From Glandiceps talaboti (Eukaryota; Hemichordata; Enteropneusta; Spengelidae), in the NCBI RefSeq assembly GCF_964340395.1, contig NC_135568.1, positions 11,446,776 through 11,510,775 on the forward strand: a stretch of 64,000 nucleotides of DNA, read 5' to 3'. The position numbers were made by a program, and so were the translations under genes. Of the stretch, positions 24,937-38,012 are shown piece after piece (the first letter of the stretch is position 1; each line of letters opens with the position of its first letter). Below the pieces are notes generated by a model. It ran no database searches. It saw nothing but the letters and a program-made list of their open reading frames with translations, and was not told the DNA's origin.

Positions 24937-27900
24937 GTAGGACGGTGACAGTCTATCCAATAATGAAGGTAGCAGGAATCATAGACAGATTCTCACAGCT
25001 GGAACACACAATACTTGCCAGTAGAAAATCCCCCTCACTGTACAACTAGTAATCCGCTGCGACAACTCAACAGACGATAGAAAATGACACAGGAAGTGAA
25101 TCTGAATCACTCTATGGCGACAACATACACTTACAAAGTCGATGCAGAATTCTATAATATAATCTTGAACTTGACAAGCCAACAGGCACGCTTGAACTTA
25201 ATGTACGTGATTACTATGACGTCACAGACCTTGGTCTAAATAATACAGAATCAAGGACTCACCGACGATGGCCTGCTACATGTAGACAGGTGCTTAGTGA
25301 ATATCCATTTGAAACAAAACGCGAGTAATCAACAACTTACTTTCTCACATGCGCAGATCAGAGATGCTTACACTGATGTTCATGTATCTATGGATCAAAT
25401 CTTCCAAGTATTAATGAAACGAGTCATGCACAATTCACTACCTATTAGGGGCAGTCAAACGTGAAGCTACTACGACTAATAAACTCAAACTGACCGTTCT
25501 CAGATAAAACAACCGATATACTATATGTCTCTCGTTTCGTAATTATAAGAGCGTTAATTGTGCGTGTATTATTTAAATACCTCGCCCTTATTATCTTAAA
25601 ATAGAAACACGCCCCTGAAATATAGATATGTTATTGCGATATGTATTTCTAAATAATGATATTAATTGTTGACAACTTACGGGTTGGGTTTCACAACTCA
25701 ATAGGAACACGTGGAACTGAGTAGATAATATCATTTGGTGAACCGAAACGTTGTGATGTAGACCCACGTGCTATGCGATCCGACCTCGTTCATTTCAAGC
25801 AACTAAGAGCTTTGACACTAGTATTATATCTCTCGATAAACTATGTAAGCAAAAAAGAGATATGTTCTTCATCCAACGTTCATTCTAAAGTCTGTTTGCG
25901 TGACTAGGGTTAGTTTTCACAGGGGGATTAAGACTTCTCACTAAAACAGTATCGGCACTGACAGCATAGCAGTGCTGCCTATTCATATGTGTAAGACATG
26001 CAACTCATCCAGTGACCCCACATTGACTTAATAACATGCCAAGTAACACCAACTAAAACATGTATATACACTTACATGGAATGAGTGGGATAGTTTCTAA
26101 ATTGCCGACGCGAAGTGAACAGTGAGTAGTAAGAGACAATGTCTTTCAAAGTATCGCTGTCTTCAGTAGCTTGTATGAATACAATAAGAATGTAACGGTT
26201 GACAGCAATACGAGTGAATGTATATATAGAGCACACGCACAATTGTCGCACCGAACCCAGTAATCCGTGTTACAGGCGTTGAACAAATGATGATTACAGG
26301 TATAACAATACTGTACTATGACACAGACAGTGACTATGACTAGTCTTTCCGCAATGATTACTATCATACGCTATGTTACACAGCTATCCGAATAATAACC
26401 AGGCGCTCGATAAAAGACTCATAAAAGACACAGTACAATCGAATAGGTTCTGTGCAACTGTTGAATTAATAGCAAGTCTGTCTTGATACACCGGCCAAAA
26501 TTTACAACACCGAGTGAACTCCGCAAACACCTCAATGAACTCGAGAACAATTCCAATAATGCACACCCTTCAGAAGTTATAGTTTATACCGTATCGGTGA
26601 ATAAAAAACATTCACAGAATTCCCCGGACGGTTTTACAGCACACGTCGCTCAGTTATCAGCAGTCGGTAGAGTTAATTAATTCCGATTATGCTCGTCAGC
26701 TGGGAATTATATCGTCCTCCGTTTCGAATAGCAAGAATTCAGACTCAATCTCTGTCGCGTCTTGTTTCCAGTAGAATCGATTGCCAGGTTGGTTGTTCGA
26801 AAGAGTCAATATTTTCACCGCCTTATCTCCAATATTGCCTTCGATCGAAGGGCTTATCATAAAGTCGTACTCCAATCAAAACACAACAGGCCGTATATTG
26901 AATAGTGGATGTGTGAGGTTGACGCTGTACAATATACTGAAGTGCAGAAAACATAACATGGGATCCCCAGAATGCTATGCGGCATGTAGTGTTATTGTTT
27001 GAAGCATTCTAATAACAGGGTTATCCCGTATACACAGAATGAAAATAGTTACTTCAATGCGAGACTGATTAGAATTCCGCGCATCGCTCTTGGCTATCTA
27101 TTGCGTTAGTGAGCATGGAACGCAAACGGTGAACCAACCAGATGTGCGCTGTGTTCTGTGTGTCTCCCTAGTATCTTCCTAAGGTGTCTCAATCTAAACC
27201 AGGTTTTTAGTTAATTTTATAAACAATCATGACACGAACTTTCCCATCATTCTTTGCCTGACCTAGTTTTTTCAACCAACCAAGTGTAACTAATGCACTT
27301 TAATTCACACGGACATATACTGTGCTGTCAATGTCACTCTTTTGTATAGTATAATTTGATAATATGTAATATTCTGGTTTTCATTTCATTTCATGTTGTT
27401 CATTCCATCACTTATGTCGCAATTTTGACCCTGTATTAAAAAAGAATGTATCTGATGCCACGTTCAAAACCAAGCACGAGTTTCAGAATACACCATCATT
27501 CCTCAATTTAATTAACGTAATGTCCTAATTAAAGAAAAAGGTATCATATATTTATAAAACTGACCGAGTAATAATGAAAACATGGCAACCATAGTATTGC
27601 GTCAGCCAATATTAAAAATGAAATTTTTAAAATGCTAATGGAAGTCGTGTTAATTGAAGTCAGAATGTTCCATTTGTAATACAAGGCAAATTCACTCGAA
27701 ATCAAATGAGATTCAGAAACCATTTTGACTAAAGACATCCTAAGGTAATGGAAGTCGTTCCTACAACACGAGGTGAGATTGGGCTTACACATTGTTATTA
27801 CTTTTCGGATGTTACAAGATGACACATGAAACTACTCTTTTCAATGTGGGTCGATACTTCTCACCTAAGGAGGGCGCGGATTGATAATTTGAAGTGATGG

Positions 27901-28189
27901 TACACCATATCTATAGATATACATGTATTCAGTGTGTTATTTAGTACCTGATTCTAGAAATGTAAGTAAAAGTAAGATCTCCGCCGGATTGCTTTCCTGT
28001 TCTAGAGGAGGAGGATTTACATGAAACTGTAGAAGTGTTAATACTTGGTAGTTTGATTCGAGGAAAGACAGTTGGAATACTAGTACGTGTATTGAATGAT
28101 AATATATGGCAGGACATAGTACATTTCGGTATATGTAGTCACGTACAAGTTTTAATAGTTTGGTCTGTCAATAATAATAGATGTTACAA
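24937..28189. other. Gene-free stretch, upstream DNA of the minus-strand gene
   Basis: No gene supported. A frame at about 26483-26680 is protein-like in part but lacks an ATG and clear splice sites. A pyrimidine-rich acceptor-like site ends near 25367 and is followed by about 36 open codons; this is not enough for an exon call. Confidence 0.35.
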
Positions 28190-28402
28190 ACACACACACA
28201 CTCACACACATGTAAGTATGTATGTATGTATGTATGTATGTATGTATGTATGTATGTATGTATGTGTATGTATGTATGTGTATGCATGTATGTATGTATG
28301 TATGTATGTATGTATGTATGTATGTATGTATGTATGTATGTATGTGTATGTATGTATGTGTATGCATGTATGTATGTATGTATGTATGTATGTATGTATG
28401 TG
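28190..28402. repeat. CA then TGTA microsatellite with an 80-bp internal duplication
   Basis: A short CA tract (28190-28210) followed by (TGTA)n. The variant block TGTGTATGTATGTATGTG plus TATGCATG occurs at about 28263 and again at 28343, so an 80-base segment was duplicated as a unit. The 186-aa open frame through this array is an artefact. Confidence 0.95.
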
Positions 28403-28699
28403 GGTGTGTACTTACGATATAGTTATTATATATATTTCTTTAATCCGAGTAAATAACTTAGGCCTCGTAAATCTGAAAAGTGGTTTTAATACAGGAGCCT
28501 GGTACGGTATGAAATATACAAATATCAAATTAAAAAATGTGACATTATTGTGTAGTAAATCATTTTGTATATGTTGCAATGGGAATTTGACATGAAGCAA
28601 GTGATGAATTATCCATCGTAAAATGTGGGAAGATTTACACGATAATTTCTGAAGATTCCCTCACGAAAGATATATAATGAAGTGATTCCGTGTGTATAC

Positions 28700-29040
28700 T
28701 GCTGACTGTTTACACCAAAGGAAGGGGAATACTCTCCGAATTTTCAGACGGGATGTGTGGCATAATACATCTACCCATGTAAAAGAAAAACACCCAGACC
28801 CATTAGGAGGGATTTTCAGTCACAATCATCTGGTGAACTACCTTTATTCTGATGCTATGAAAGTATTTCTATACCATGTAGACGTTTCCCATGTTAATGA
28901 TCCCCGGCCATGATTAGGGAATTTTCAGATGAAAAATATGTACATATTTTGGGATTTAAAAAAGTGACCCATTGTGTAACACATACCCATAACCCTTTCA
29001 ATGGGAGGCCCTCCCGATCCCGGACTGCTGCGGACCTTTC
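28700..29040 (+). repeat. Dispersed repeat with the ATTTTCAGACGGG motif, copy 1
   Basis: Contains AATTTTCAGACGGGATGTG-like sequence, then a GATGCTATGAAAGTATTT block, TTTCCCATG, and CCATGATTAGGGAATTTTCA. The same blocks in the same order occur in reverse complement at 52915-53200, and the first block also at 39838-39905. The small open frames here derive from the repeat. Confidence 0.6.
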
Positions 29041-29503
29041 CATGGTTTCTCATTGGTTGACCACGTTGGTCCGGAATTGTGACAGCAACAGATCGGATAA
29101 ATCTGACTTGCTGGCTGCAATCTTAAAATGGAAAATATGTAAACTACACATCACGAAAATACGGATTGTAGCAAAAGTAATGTAATCCCAGGTTTGCCAG
29201 TAATCTAGTGTTAACACAGGGACAAAGGTATTTGTGCGAAAGGTGATTGCAACTTAATAACGTACTGGATTGTTAGTATATTGACAACCTATTTCAAAGC
29301 CGTCAGTTCTCATGACTGACGTCTTAGCACTGACATATTGGCATACTGTGTACTGTTATCTAGTCATGCTATCACGTCATTAAGCTCAAATAAACATGTA
29401 TGTACACTTTGACAAGGAATCTGTGTAAAACTGATGAATGAATAAATTATTGAGTTACAATAAATCAGTGGTATGACCTGATGACAGAAACAAAATGAGC
29501 AAA
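29041..29503. other. Spacer without gene
   Basis: Unique-looking sequence between a dispersed repeat and the CA/TA arrays; nothing supported. Confidence 0.4.
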
Positions 29504-29636
<133 letters not shown>

Positions 29637-29672
29637 CGTATGTATCTATATCAGTGTACTGCTCTAACGTAC

Positions 29673-30012
29673 ATACGCACGCACGTACGTACGTACATGT
29701 ATTACATACATACATACATACATACATGCATACGTACATACATACATACATACATACATACATACATACATACATACATACATACATACATACATACACA
29801 CACATACATACATACATACATACATACATACATACACACATACACACATACACACATACATACATACATACATACATACATACATACATACATACATACA
29901 TACATACACACATACATACATACACACATACACACATACATACATACATACATACATACATACATACATACATACATACATACATACATACATACATACA
30001 TACATACATACA
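29673..30012. repeat. CATA microsatellite, about 310 bp, with CACA variants
   Basis: Starts with a CGCACGCACGTACGTACGTA stretch, then (CATA)n from about 29704 with CACACATA variant blocks at several places. The open frames of 113-209 aa are artefacts. Confidence 0.97.
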
Positions 30013-33000
30013 CTATGTACGTTGTCACAGTATGATTAAAACCCAAGCAATCCATTTTGAAGTTCGTGTTATAAAATGTATTGTAGAAAGGAGAAATCTC
30101 TCTACCCGTCGAATGTCAATCTAACACTGTGCCAGAACTCTTTAATGTAGTCTATAGACTCACGTTTATTTCGTAAAATGACAGTAATCCTAGGTATTCA
30201 AGTAGTTGCAGATTTCTACTGGCAGTCATTATCGTAGAATTATCTGCGATTTTTCAAATATAAAATTCAAATTACAAACTTAAGTGTTTTTATAGAGTGT
30301 GTGTGCCATATTATTCATATCGTTTAAAAACCAAGAACAACATAATCTCCTGGTTAGTTGTTAAAACCTCCTGCCCAATACCATACCATAGCTATAGCAG
30401 CTACACTTTACACATACTATTCATTCAAGTATGTACGCAGTGAATTTCTCATTCTGTTTCCTGGATTTTTAGGTTGAACCTAAAGACAACTTTTATTTAA
30501 CAATGTCTTCTATTGAAATCTGTATTATTCTATGAAATGACATCAACATACGATAACGGGAGTTTATTTGATTGAGAAATTTTAACACCCTAGATGACCA
30601 AAGATAAATCATTGCGAAAAAAGTTATAGAATTCACTATGCATATATATATCGTACTGTGTACGATGTAGCAAGTTACAACGTTTCTACTTCGGATTCTG
30701 AAGACTTGAACATCTCTGCGCTATGCTAGGAAGTTTTGGTTAATATTCCCAAATTTCCAACGCCTGTCGTATAGGACAGTGTAATAGTAAATGTGTGTGT
30801 TAGCCATGTAATACACTTAAAGTTTTACTATGCAAATTTGTTGGTGTTTTCTTGGTTCTAAAATTACGAATCGTCGTAAAATATATAACCAGATAACCAA
30901 CGGTCGTAAAATCACTAGACCTTTTTACGGCAAAGGTAGTCCATAATTATCCAACTTTTGGCGAGAACAGAATATTACTCTAGTTCGTGAGAACGAGATC
31001 ACGTTTAAAATTACTACATTCCAACATCAGCAATTATAAAAGAGGATAAAACTCGTTAAAACGTTCAACCAAAAACCACTTACAGAATAGAATATGATGG
31101 TATACTAAGTCTTGCAATAATGACATGCTAGAATCACCTTCTCTCAGACTGTTTGTCCGCAAACCAGTAATCGCAAATCACCAATAATGTTTTCACTCAT
31201 GCGGCAAATGAGCATGATCATTAGTACAATGGCCCTACTATTATCAATGACCAATAAATGCCCCTTGTCATTATTTATTCATAGCACTATTCGTTGGTAT
31301 ACATAGTCAGTTACACTACATAACCCATTTTGTGATATGATATGTTGATCTACCTTAAATAGATTCTTACATACAACTAAATGGTCTTTAAAAATACATA
31401 AAGTATGAATATGATATGCCCCATTACACAATGTATATACTCCGGCCGTTAAAATTCCAGGAAAAAGCTTTGCACGCAGATTTTTTGTTTAACCGTTCTG
31501 TTCAACGTACAGCTCACTCTCGGTACACATACATTTATAAGGATGTCAATGAATCGTTAGGATAGATGGTAAAAGATGGCGTAAAGCAGAAAAGCAGATA
31601 AATGAGAGAATGAAACTTTCAACTACTCATGGAAATCTGTTTCTCATTCAACGGTGCATGTTTACCTATAGCTACACGATATTAGAAGCTCGTGTCTGTT
31701 ACCCATGGCAACGAGATGCTTGCCATTTCAAAGTTTCTTCAATGAATCGGCGCTGATTTTCAGTAAGTTCTACCTTGCTTAAAATCATATGCGTTCAACT
31801 TGATCTGACGACAGCGCTTTGATTTATCGTTTCCCACTGCCGAGTTCATTAACGATAATTAGCAATGACTATCAAGCACTGATTGTATCGCTATTAATCA
31901 CTCACTACCTTTGAAGCAATCAAACACAGTTTAATTACCATTAATTATAATAGATTAATTATAAATATCAAGGAAGTAGCGTTAAATCGACAATTTAGAA
32001 ATAATGGGACTATTAGTAAAATTGACTGACAATGAACTAATGTCTAGTTAAACAGCCATTAACCAACGTGGATATTTAAACTTGGGTTTTGACTACTATA
32101 AATCACCATATGAAACCTTGGTATACCTCACAGAAATATAATGCAGCATGAAAATGAAAATATCAGTGATAGGTGATGATTAAATAAACTTAATTCAGAC
32201 TGAGTAATTAAATAGTTGCGGTATATTAAGAAGCAGGAGATTAAGAAACAAAAGTGTTTGAGAACAGTTACAATGAGTAAGGTTGAAGAAAGGAGAGCTT
32301 GGCCCGGTGAGGAGAGGGAAGTACGGGTAAAAATGAGAAGGAAAAAGATTGAAAGAAGGGAAATGTAAAGGATAGATTTTCCTAATGTTTGGACATTTTT
32401 AACAGTTTTTCAAATGGTGTATTTTTGTTGTCTTTTAAGTTTGTTTGTTTTCCTGTCGATTGTACAGCGCATTTTTTGTGTGATTATTTTTAACATAATG
32501 CGCTTTGTGGAAGTAAGGATTAAGATTAAGTACATATCAACAACAAATAATAGAGAAGAAAAAAAATATTATGAGATCAAAATAACATCTTTATTTGCCT
32601 TCTATCGCAATAAGCTAATGTAAGACAGGTACCATTAAATATATCAAATCATGAATTCGAAGATTTAAAAAGGTCTGAAAGATTTTAAGCCATGGATCGG
32701 CACTGTAACACAAAATATACAATTTCTTTTTAGACCTATATAATAATCTAATATTTGATAAAACAAAATAATTTGATAAATTTGTTTATCGATAGTTTTA
32801 ATATGTTGATGATATAACTAAAGCTGTCGAGACAACACCTCTAGTTAGGTCACAACGTAAAATCCAACAGAGTTGACGAGGGGAAGCCGACCTACTTTTA
32901 TCTTGAAGCAGTTTCAAAGAGTAAATTAGTTTATTTAAGATATGAAACTTTTCACCCAGGGATTATCAGTCACCTTTACTTTTCCAACGTCAACGTCGTT

Positions 33001-34202
33001 TTAGCCTTTACCGAACTTCGAGAAGGGAGATTTAAACCTTAAAGCTAGTACGCTTTTTTGAAAATGTTTTGCTAAATATAAAAACCTAAAAAACAAACAA
33101 TTGTTCACTGTAAACAATATTGCATCACCTGTGAGTAAACATGTTTTTGTAGCTGTACACACGATGAATAAAATCAAATTGAATTTTGGGTCCGCACCAA
33201 AATTCAGCGCCCTCAACGGTGATCACAATTTCAATCTGTTTATGTACTGCTTACGGATAATATCGAACACTGATTAACATGTACAATGACTAATTATTGG
33301 TATTTTAAAAAAAAAATCAGTGAATGTATTGTGGTTGTAAGACCGAAAATATATATTCCAGTTACAACTAGGTTATTTGGTTACAAATGTCACAGTTGCT
33401 GATAGTGCGGTTAATAAGGATGATATTTTTTTCTAGAAACTCTATCCTTCTAACCTTTAAAAGACAATCTGCTCTGTAAATATACCACGTGAAAGCTTTT
33501 GCTGTAGCGGGAATAAAGACCCAGGTAGCAATTTAATTATAACGCCTTTTACAAGGTTGCATTCTAATACTTGGTGAGTCTACGAAGATTTGATGAAAAA
33601 CGGATGGTCATATTATTGGAAAACGTGTGGTTTTAGATTCTAAAATGACACCTTGCATCGTCTGATAATAACATGGAAGACTGTTTTCATCCAGCGTCCA
33701 CCTGTTCATAGAAATCATTTATCGTCAGAGATGGAAGAAAGTGTAGTCAAAAGACAATAAATTTTGACAGCCATTTACACTTAGTATGTGCAGTTATACA
33801 TTACCATAGCAACATTAAAATAAATGAATTCTTATCATTAGAGATGAATTCTTGTAGTCAGATATGGAAGAAAGTGTCGTCAAAAAACAATAAATTTTGA
33901 CAACCATTTGTACTTAGTATGGCAGTTATACATTACCATAGCAACTTTTAAATTTTCATTTGAGGAATACTGTTTATCGAAGTAGTCAACAAAATTAAAA
34001 AACTTTACAAGCGAAATTCAATTTAAGATTAATCTATTTTATCTCATTTCGTCCACTAGTCTTGTAGACTGGCATGCCTCTTACTTTAATGCGAGAAGTA
34101 AAATTGATTTTTGGATTTCGTTTTATTAGTTGTGTTAAGTGAGAATAATATAAACAGTGACACGACCGTATGATCGATTTAGGGATTATTGTATTCGAGT
34201 TA
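30013..34202. other. Gene-free stretch
   Basis: AT-rich non-coding DNA. Contents noted: an RFX X-box-like GTTACCCATGGCAAC at 31698-31712, a purine-rich block near 32270-32370, and a duplicated 90-bp segment (separate entry). No exon supported. Confidence 0.4.
33724..33946. repeat. Duplicated 90-bp segment, two copies
   Basis: Copies at 33724-33814 and 33856-33946 share ATGGAAGAAAGTGT, ACAATAAATTTTGACA and CAGTTATACATTACCATAGC blocks in order with scattered differences, separated by about 40 bases. Each copy ends with TTACCATAGCAAC, resembling an RFX site. Confidence 0.85.
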
Positions 34203-34235
34203 TTAGGTTAGGTTAGGGTTAGGGTTAGGGTTAGG
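34203..34235. repeat. Interstitial telomere-like repeat (TTAGGG)
   Basis: TTAGGTTAGG followed by about three TTAGGG units and TTAGG. This is the metazoan telomere motif. The array is too short and internal to be a chromosome end; it may mark repair by telomerase or simple slippage. Confidence 0.85.
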
Positions 34236-35525
34236 AATACGGTTAGACTCCATATCATAAACATGACGTCTGTTTGTGACGTCTACAACGGTCACACTGT
34301 TCTACTTGTGCCATTTTGTTAGGTCGGTAGCTGAGAAGTTGTGAAGGAAATTTAAATATGCTAATGTAGCTTTTGTCTCTGATATTCTATAAGTGGCGGT
34401 CCCCTGATTTTGGCGACTGTAAATCAGAAGGACGACTGAAAAAGCCTAAAGAAAGCGATCTGCTAGTAGAATTTTCTTGAAAACAGTGTGACTCATCTTC
34501 GTTTGAAGAGCGGCAGTCGTCTGACTCACATGCGCATGCTTCGGAGTCCCACGCTACAAAATATTAGCCTGTAACTAGGGACGCCTAAACATCATATTGC
34601 AAATTGTGGTGAAATTTACATGGTTTTATGGAAGACTTTTTGTTGCCAAGTGAAATCTGGCTCCATGTATGTAAGTCAAATTCAACAAGGTCTCAGATCT
34701 TGCGATGGATATATATGGTGATGGAGACGCAAAAACACACCGTGTTCTTTGTAAACACACAAACGAACTGCACATGCGTATTGGAGGACCAATAACCTTT
34801 AAAACTGCCTCTATCATACTGTGTAGACTGAGAAGTGAATTTTAGTATGTAAATGTTTTTTGTATACTCACATAAGGTGAGTATAAAAAATCGTATAAAA
34901 AAGTTTCTAAAGGTAGGAAGGATGCTGAAACTTGATTTGATAGTAGCTTATAACATAACAGGACATGAAACTAAATTCCATGTTTATAAAGTTACCTATT
35001 TTACATAAATATTAATTTTTACAATTTTATGAATAATATAACCGTATTCTTCCTATTTTTTCGGAATCTGTGTTCCATATCCCATCATGCACTTTAACAT
35101 TGATTGTAGAATCATGTACATCAGTTATTTAGCTAAGAATTGACGTGCAGTTTTTCTTCCCTCAAAAAGGTGGGCCTCATAGTTACAAACCGTGCCCCCT
35201 TTAAGGAAAAATGAACCCTAAACGTTGCATTATATACGTGTTGCCATAATCTTTACTTACTCATGTATAGAGATGTCTGGGTCCTAAACTTTTCAGAATC
35301 TATTTGTTCTTCCACTGAATAAACAAGATTTTCGGAAAAAAACAGAATCTTGTTGGAATATGTATCATATCTGTTAGTATATTTGAAGCTCGTCTAATAG
35401 CATGCAAATAAAGATATATGTATTTTGTCAATCCCAAGTCCCTTGCCAGGCATTAAGTACGGTTCCCCTTTAGGGCACAACAGACTTACAGACTACACTT
35501 TTCCCCTGTTAATATTACACCTTCG
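34236..35525. other. Gene-free stretch
   Basis: Unique AT-rich DNA; the frame at 34626-34817 has no domain or splice support. Confidence 0.4.
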
Positions 35526-35705
35526 CATACTTACAATAGAAACAAGTTGACTTGAAACAAAACATTGACTGTCTCAAAAAAAATCGTTCCCATATCTTTA
35601 TATTATCTCGCCTGGTAAAACATCTTACAAGCATTGCTACAACTCGTCGTCTGACGTGACTAAAATATATTTAACCAACATTGCTAACATTACATAAAAT
35701 GTAAC
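35526..35705. repeat. Partial copy of the CTACAATAGAAGCAAGTT repeat family
   Basis: ACAATAGAAACAAGTTGACTTG and the following CATTGCTACA/GTCTGNNGYGAC units match the start and internal units of the larger repeat at 37516-38012. Confidence 0.6.
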
Positions 35706-35763
35706 AAGCGCTTCAGTTTTGTCATGCAAACTTTAAGTTGAAGCAACGCCAATATGATTTTTG

Positions 35764-35781
35764 AGAGACAGAGAGACATGC

Positions 35782-35814
<33 letters not shown>

Positions 35815-35860
35815 GACAAAGACAGAGAGACAGAGAGAAAGAGAAAGAAAGAAAGAGAGT
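35764..35860. repeat. CAGA / GA-rich microsatellite
   Basis: (CAGA)n merging into GAGA and GAAA. It forms a one-strand purine tract of about 95 bases with few interruptions. Confidence 0.93.
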
Positions 35861-36479
35861 GCCTTCACACTATCTACTTGACAAGTATAATAATTGATTC
35901 TCCACAGAGCGTTATACAAATTTAAGTGTTATTATATCAATATTGTAGGGGTCATTTACCTGACAGTTACATTTTACTTAAAGTTCGAATCCTTTACAAA
36001 AAGTACGACAATAGTTGAAATCAAGGACATGGTCACCTCTTTTCATAAATATGAGTTTATTTCATCAAGAAATCACATGTCGGTCAGCTTATCATTAGGG
36101 AACTCCGCAGGTGGTGTTCGATGCCTTGTTGATGTGGGTATGAATTCAACATGTATCTTGGAGTTATTGAACACATGGGAATGTTAGCAGTGACAGGTTG
36201 TGTGTGTGATATAGCATCAGATAGTAGATTCTTGACATGGTTATTTATCTAAGGTAGCAAACTCGTCCACTGCAACTCATAAATCTTGGATATGTGATAC
36301 AGCGGCTACGATAGGTACTAGTAGGTGAAATTTTGCTAGTTTTGCTCTGCAGTAGATAGCAGTGATACAGTTAGAATAACCATCATTTAGACAAATACTA
36401 GATTTATTTTATATCATGTGATGAAGCTACAACATAGCCAGGGGAAATTTATATTGCTAACTTGCTAAACAGTCGATTT

Positions 36480-37450
36480 AACAATACCACATTTGCAATA
36501 AGGTACACCTGATATAACATTTCGCCATGTAGACGAGGTACCTCCAATGACAACACGCTGTTGTCGGTTATTTAAATAAGAACGAAACCATTCGAGAAGG
36601 CATCCACTAATACCATAGGATTTCAACTTGTGTATGAGAAGCAGATGGTTAACAGAATCTGCCTTTATCGAGTTCACCGCCCATAAAGTCAATGTACTCC
36701 ACAAGATTCGTGGTAGTTGATCGACCCTTGAGAAATACATGTTGGCAAGAACTAATGGAACTTTCAAAATGCGCATATACAGATTGAAATACGATCTTTT
36801 CAAAAACTTTGCTGACTAACGGCAGTAAAGAAATGGGACGATAATTGGTGACATCAGATCGCAGACCTCACTTAAATATAGGAACAACATGGGCTTTTTT
36901 GAAAAGTGATGGAATAACTCCAGAATGTAAAGATTTAATTTGTTAAAAAGGATTGTCAACGGTATACATAACTGAGATGCACATTTGTAAAGTATTACAC
37001 CAGATACTCCATCAAGCCCACAAGCCTTACGAGGATCAGTTCCTAACAAAATTTTCTCAACTTGTTGTTACAAAGATCTTATTCATTGAAAATTCAACAA
37101 ATGACTTACATTTTGGATATTTACTGATAATATGATTAGAAAATGTTGTTTGGAAGAAATTACTGAAAACATTAGCTATGTCCTGGTTAGATCATCTGCT
37201 CCACGGCAGGTTAACAATGATAGAGACAGACTAATCATCATTTGATAAATGCAGGATGTACTTTATCCTTGTTCTCAACATCGTGAACACAGTTGCGCTG
37301 AAGCAAAGCTTATTCATCACAGTTACCCAGATTTAGTTATAAGTCTTGCAAGTTGACATTATTGTTTGGCATGAAGGTTCCAACTAGCTAGAGAGAGAAA
37401 CCATCTCCATGTTTCACTTTTTGAAGCGGATTTGCTTTTAGCCTTAAGTT
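36480..37450 (-). mobile_element. Broken non-LTR retrotransposon, reverse transcriptase fragment
   Basis: On the minus strand the frame starting near 37049 encodes DPRKACGLDGVSGVILYKCA and an LTILFNKLNL segment, the early part of a LINE reverse transcriptase (KA-G-DG, then PL-LFN). After frameshifts, NYRPISLL-type sequence and the later block DSVNHLLLIHKLKSYGISG, LLEWFRSYLNNRQQRVV and SGVP follow (36465-36803). The match stops after SGVP, so the part of the domain containing the catalytic aspartates is missing. Sequence from 37050 to about 37450 looks like the preceding linker region and is heavily decayed. The order of motifs fits Jockey/CR1-type elements. At least two frameshifts and internal stops make it non-functional. 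Confidence 0.88.
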
Positions 37451-37515
37451 CTATGTAACATTCCGTAATGGATTATGGATCATGAAGTAATTCTCTGATG
37501 ACGTGTGATGCAGCT

Positions 37516-38012
37516 GTCTACTACAATAGAAGCAAGTTACCTTGAAACAGAAAGTCGTCTAGCTCTAAAATCCTTGCTATATTTCATCGTTTGGCGCCAA
37601 AAAAACAGTCTTACTAATAATGTATATATTATCGTCTGTCGCGACGAAAACGTTAGTAATTTGCTAGATTTCATCATCTGGTTCAACAAAAATCTTACTA
37701 ACATTGCTACATTGTATACTCTAGCTCAATGAAAACCTTACTAACATTGCTACATTTTAGTATGGCGCTACAGACAAACTTGTTTACCAAAATTGCTGCA
37801 TTTTATCGTTTGGTGTCATAAAAAAAATTAAGTACGATCGTTACATTTTAATCCAGATAGGATGCGGATCAACGAAAGATAGGCAGATAGGCCAGGGGAA
37901 AAAATGTAACAATGTTGGTAAGATTGTTGTCTCACCAGACGATAAAATGTAGAAATCTTAGTAAGAAATGTTGTCATGCCTCACTATAAAATGTAGCAAT
38001 TTTAGTAAGATT
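37516..38012. repeat. Palindromic repeat element with tandem 40-50 bp subunits
   Basis: Several units of the type TTGCTACATTTTATCGTTTGG, then AAAAATCTTACTAA, repeat on the left (37557-37850). The right part (37905-38012) carries the reverse complement (TTAGTAAG, CAGACGATAAAATGTAG). The whole is a large imperfect inverted repeat with internal tandem repeats, as in some MITEs. A partial relative lies at 35526-35705. Confidence 0.7.

Noticed and set aside
25367-25475. Acceptor-like pyrimidine tract followed by about 36 open codons
   Set aside because: No partner exon or donor could be matched.
26483-26680. 65-aa protein-like plus frame
   Set aside because: No ATG start, weak acceptor, no recognisable motif.
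34203-34235. Chromosome end
   Set aside because: The telomeric motif is only about 30 bases and is flanked by ordinary sequence on both sides.
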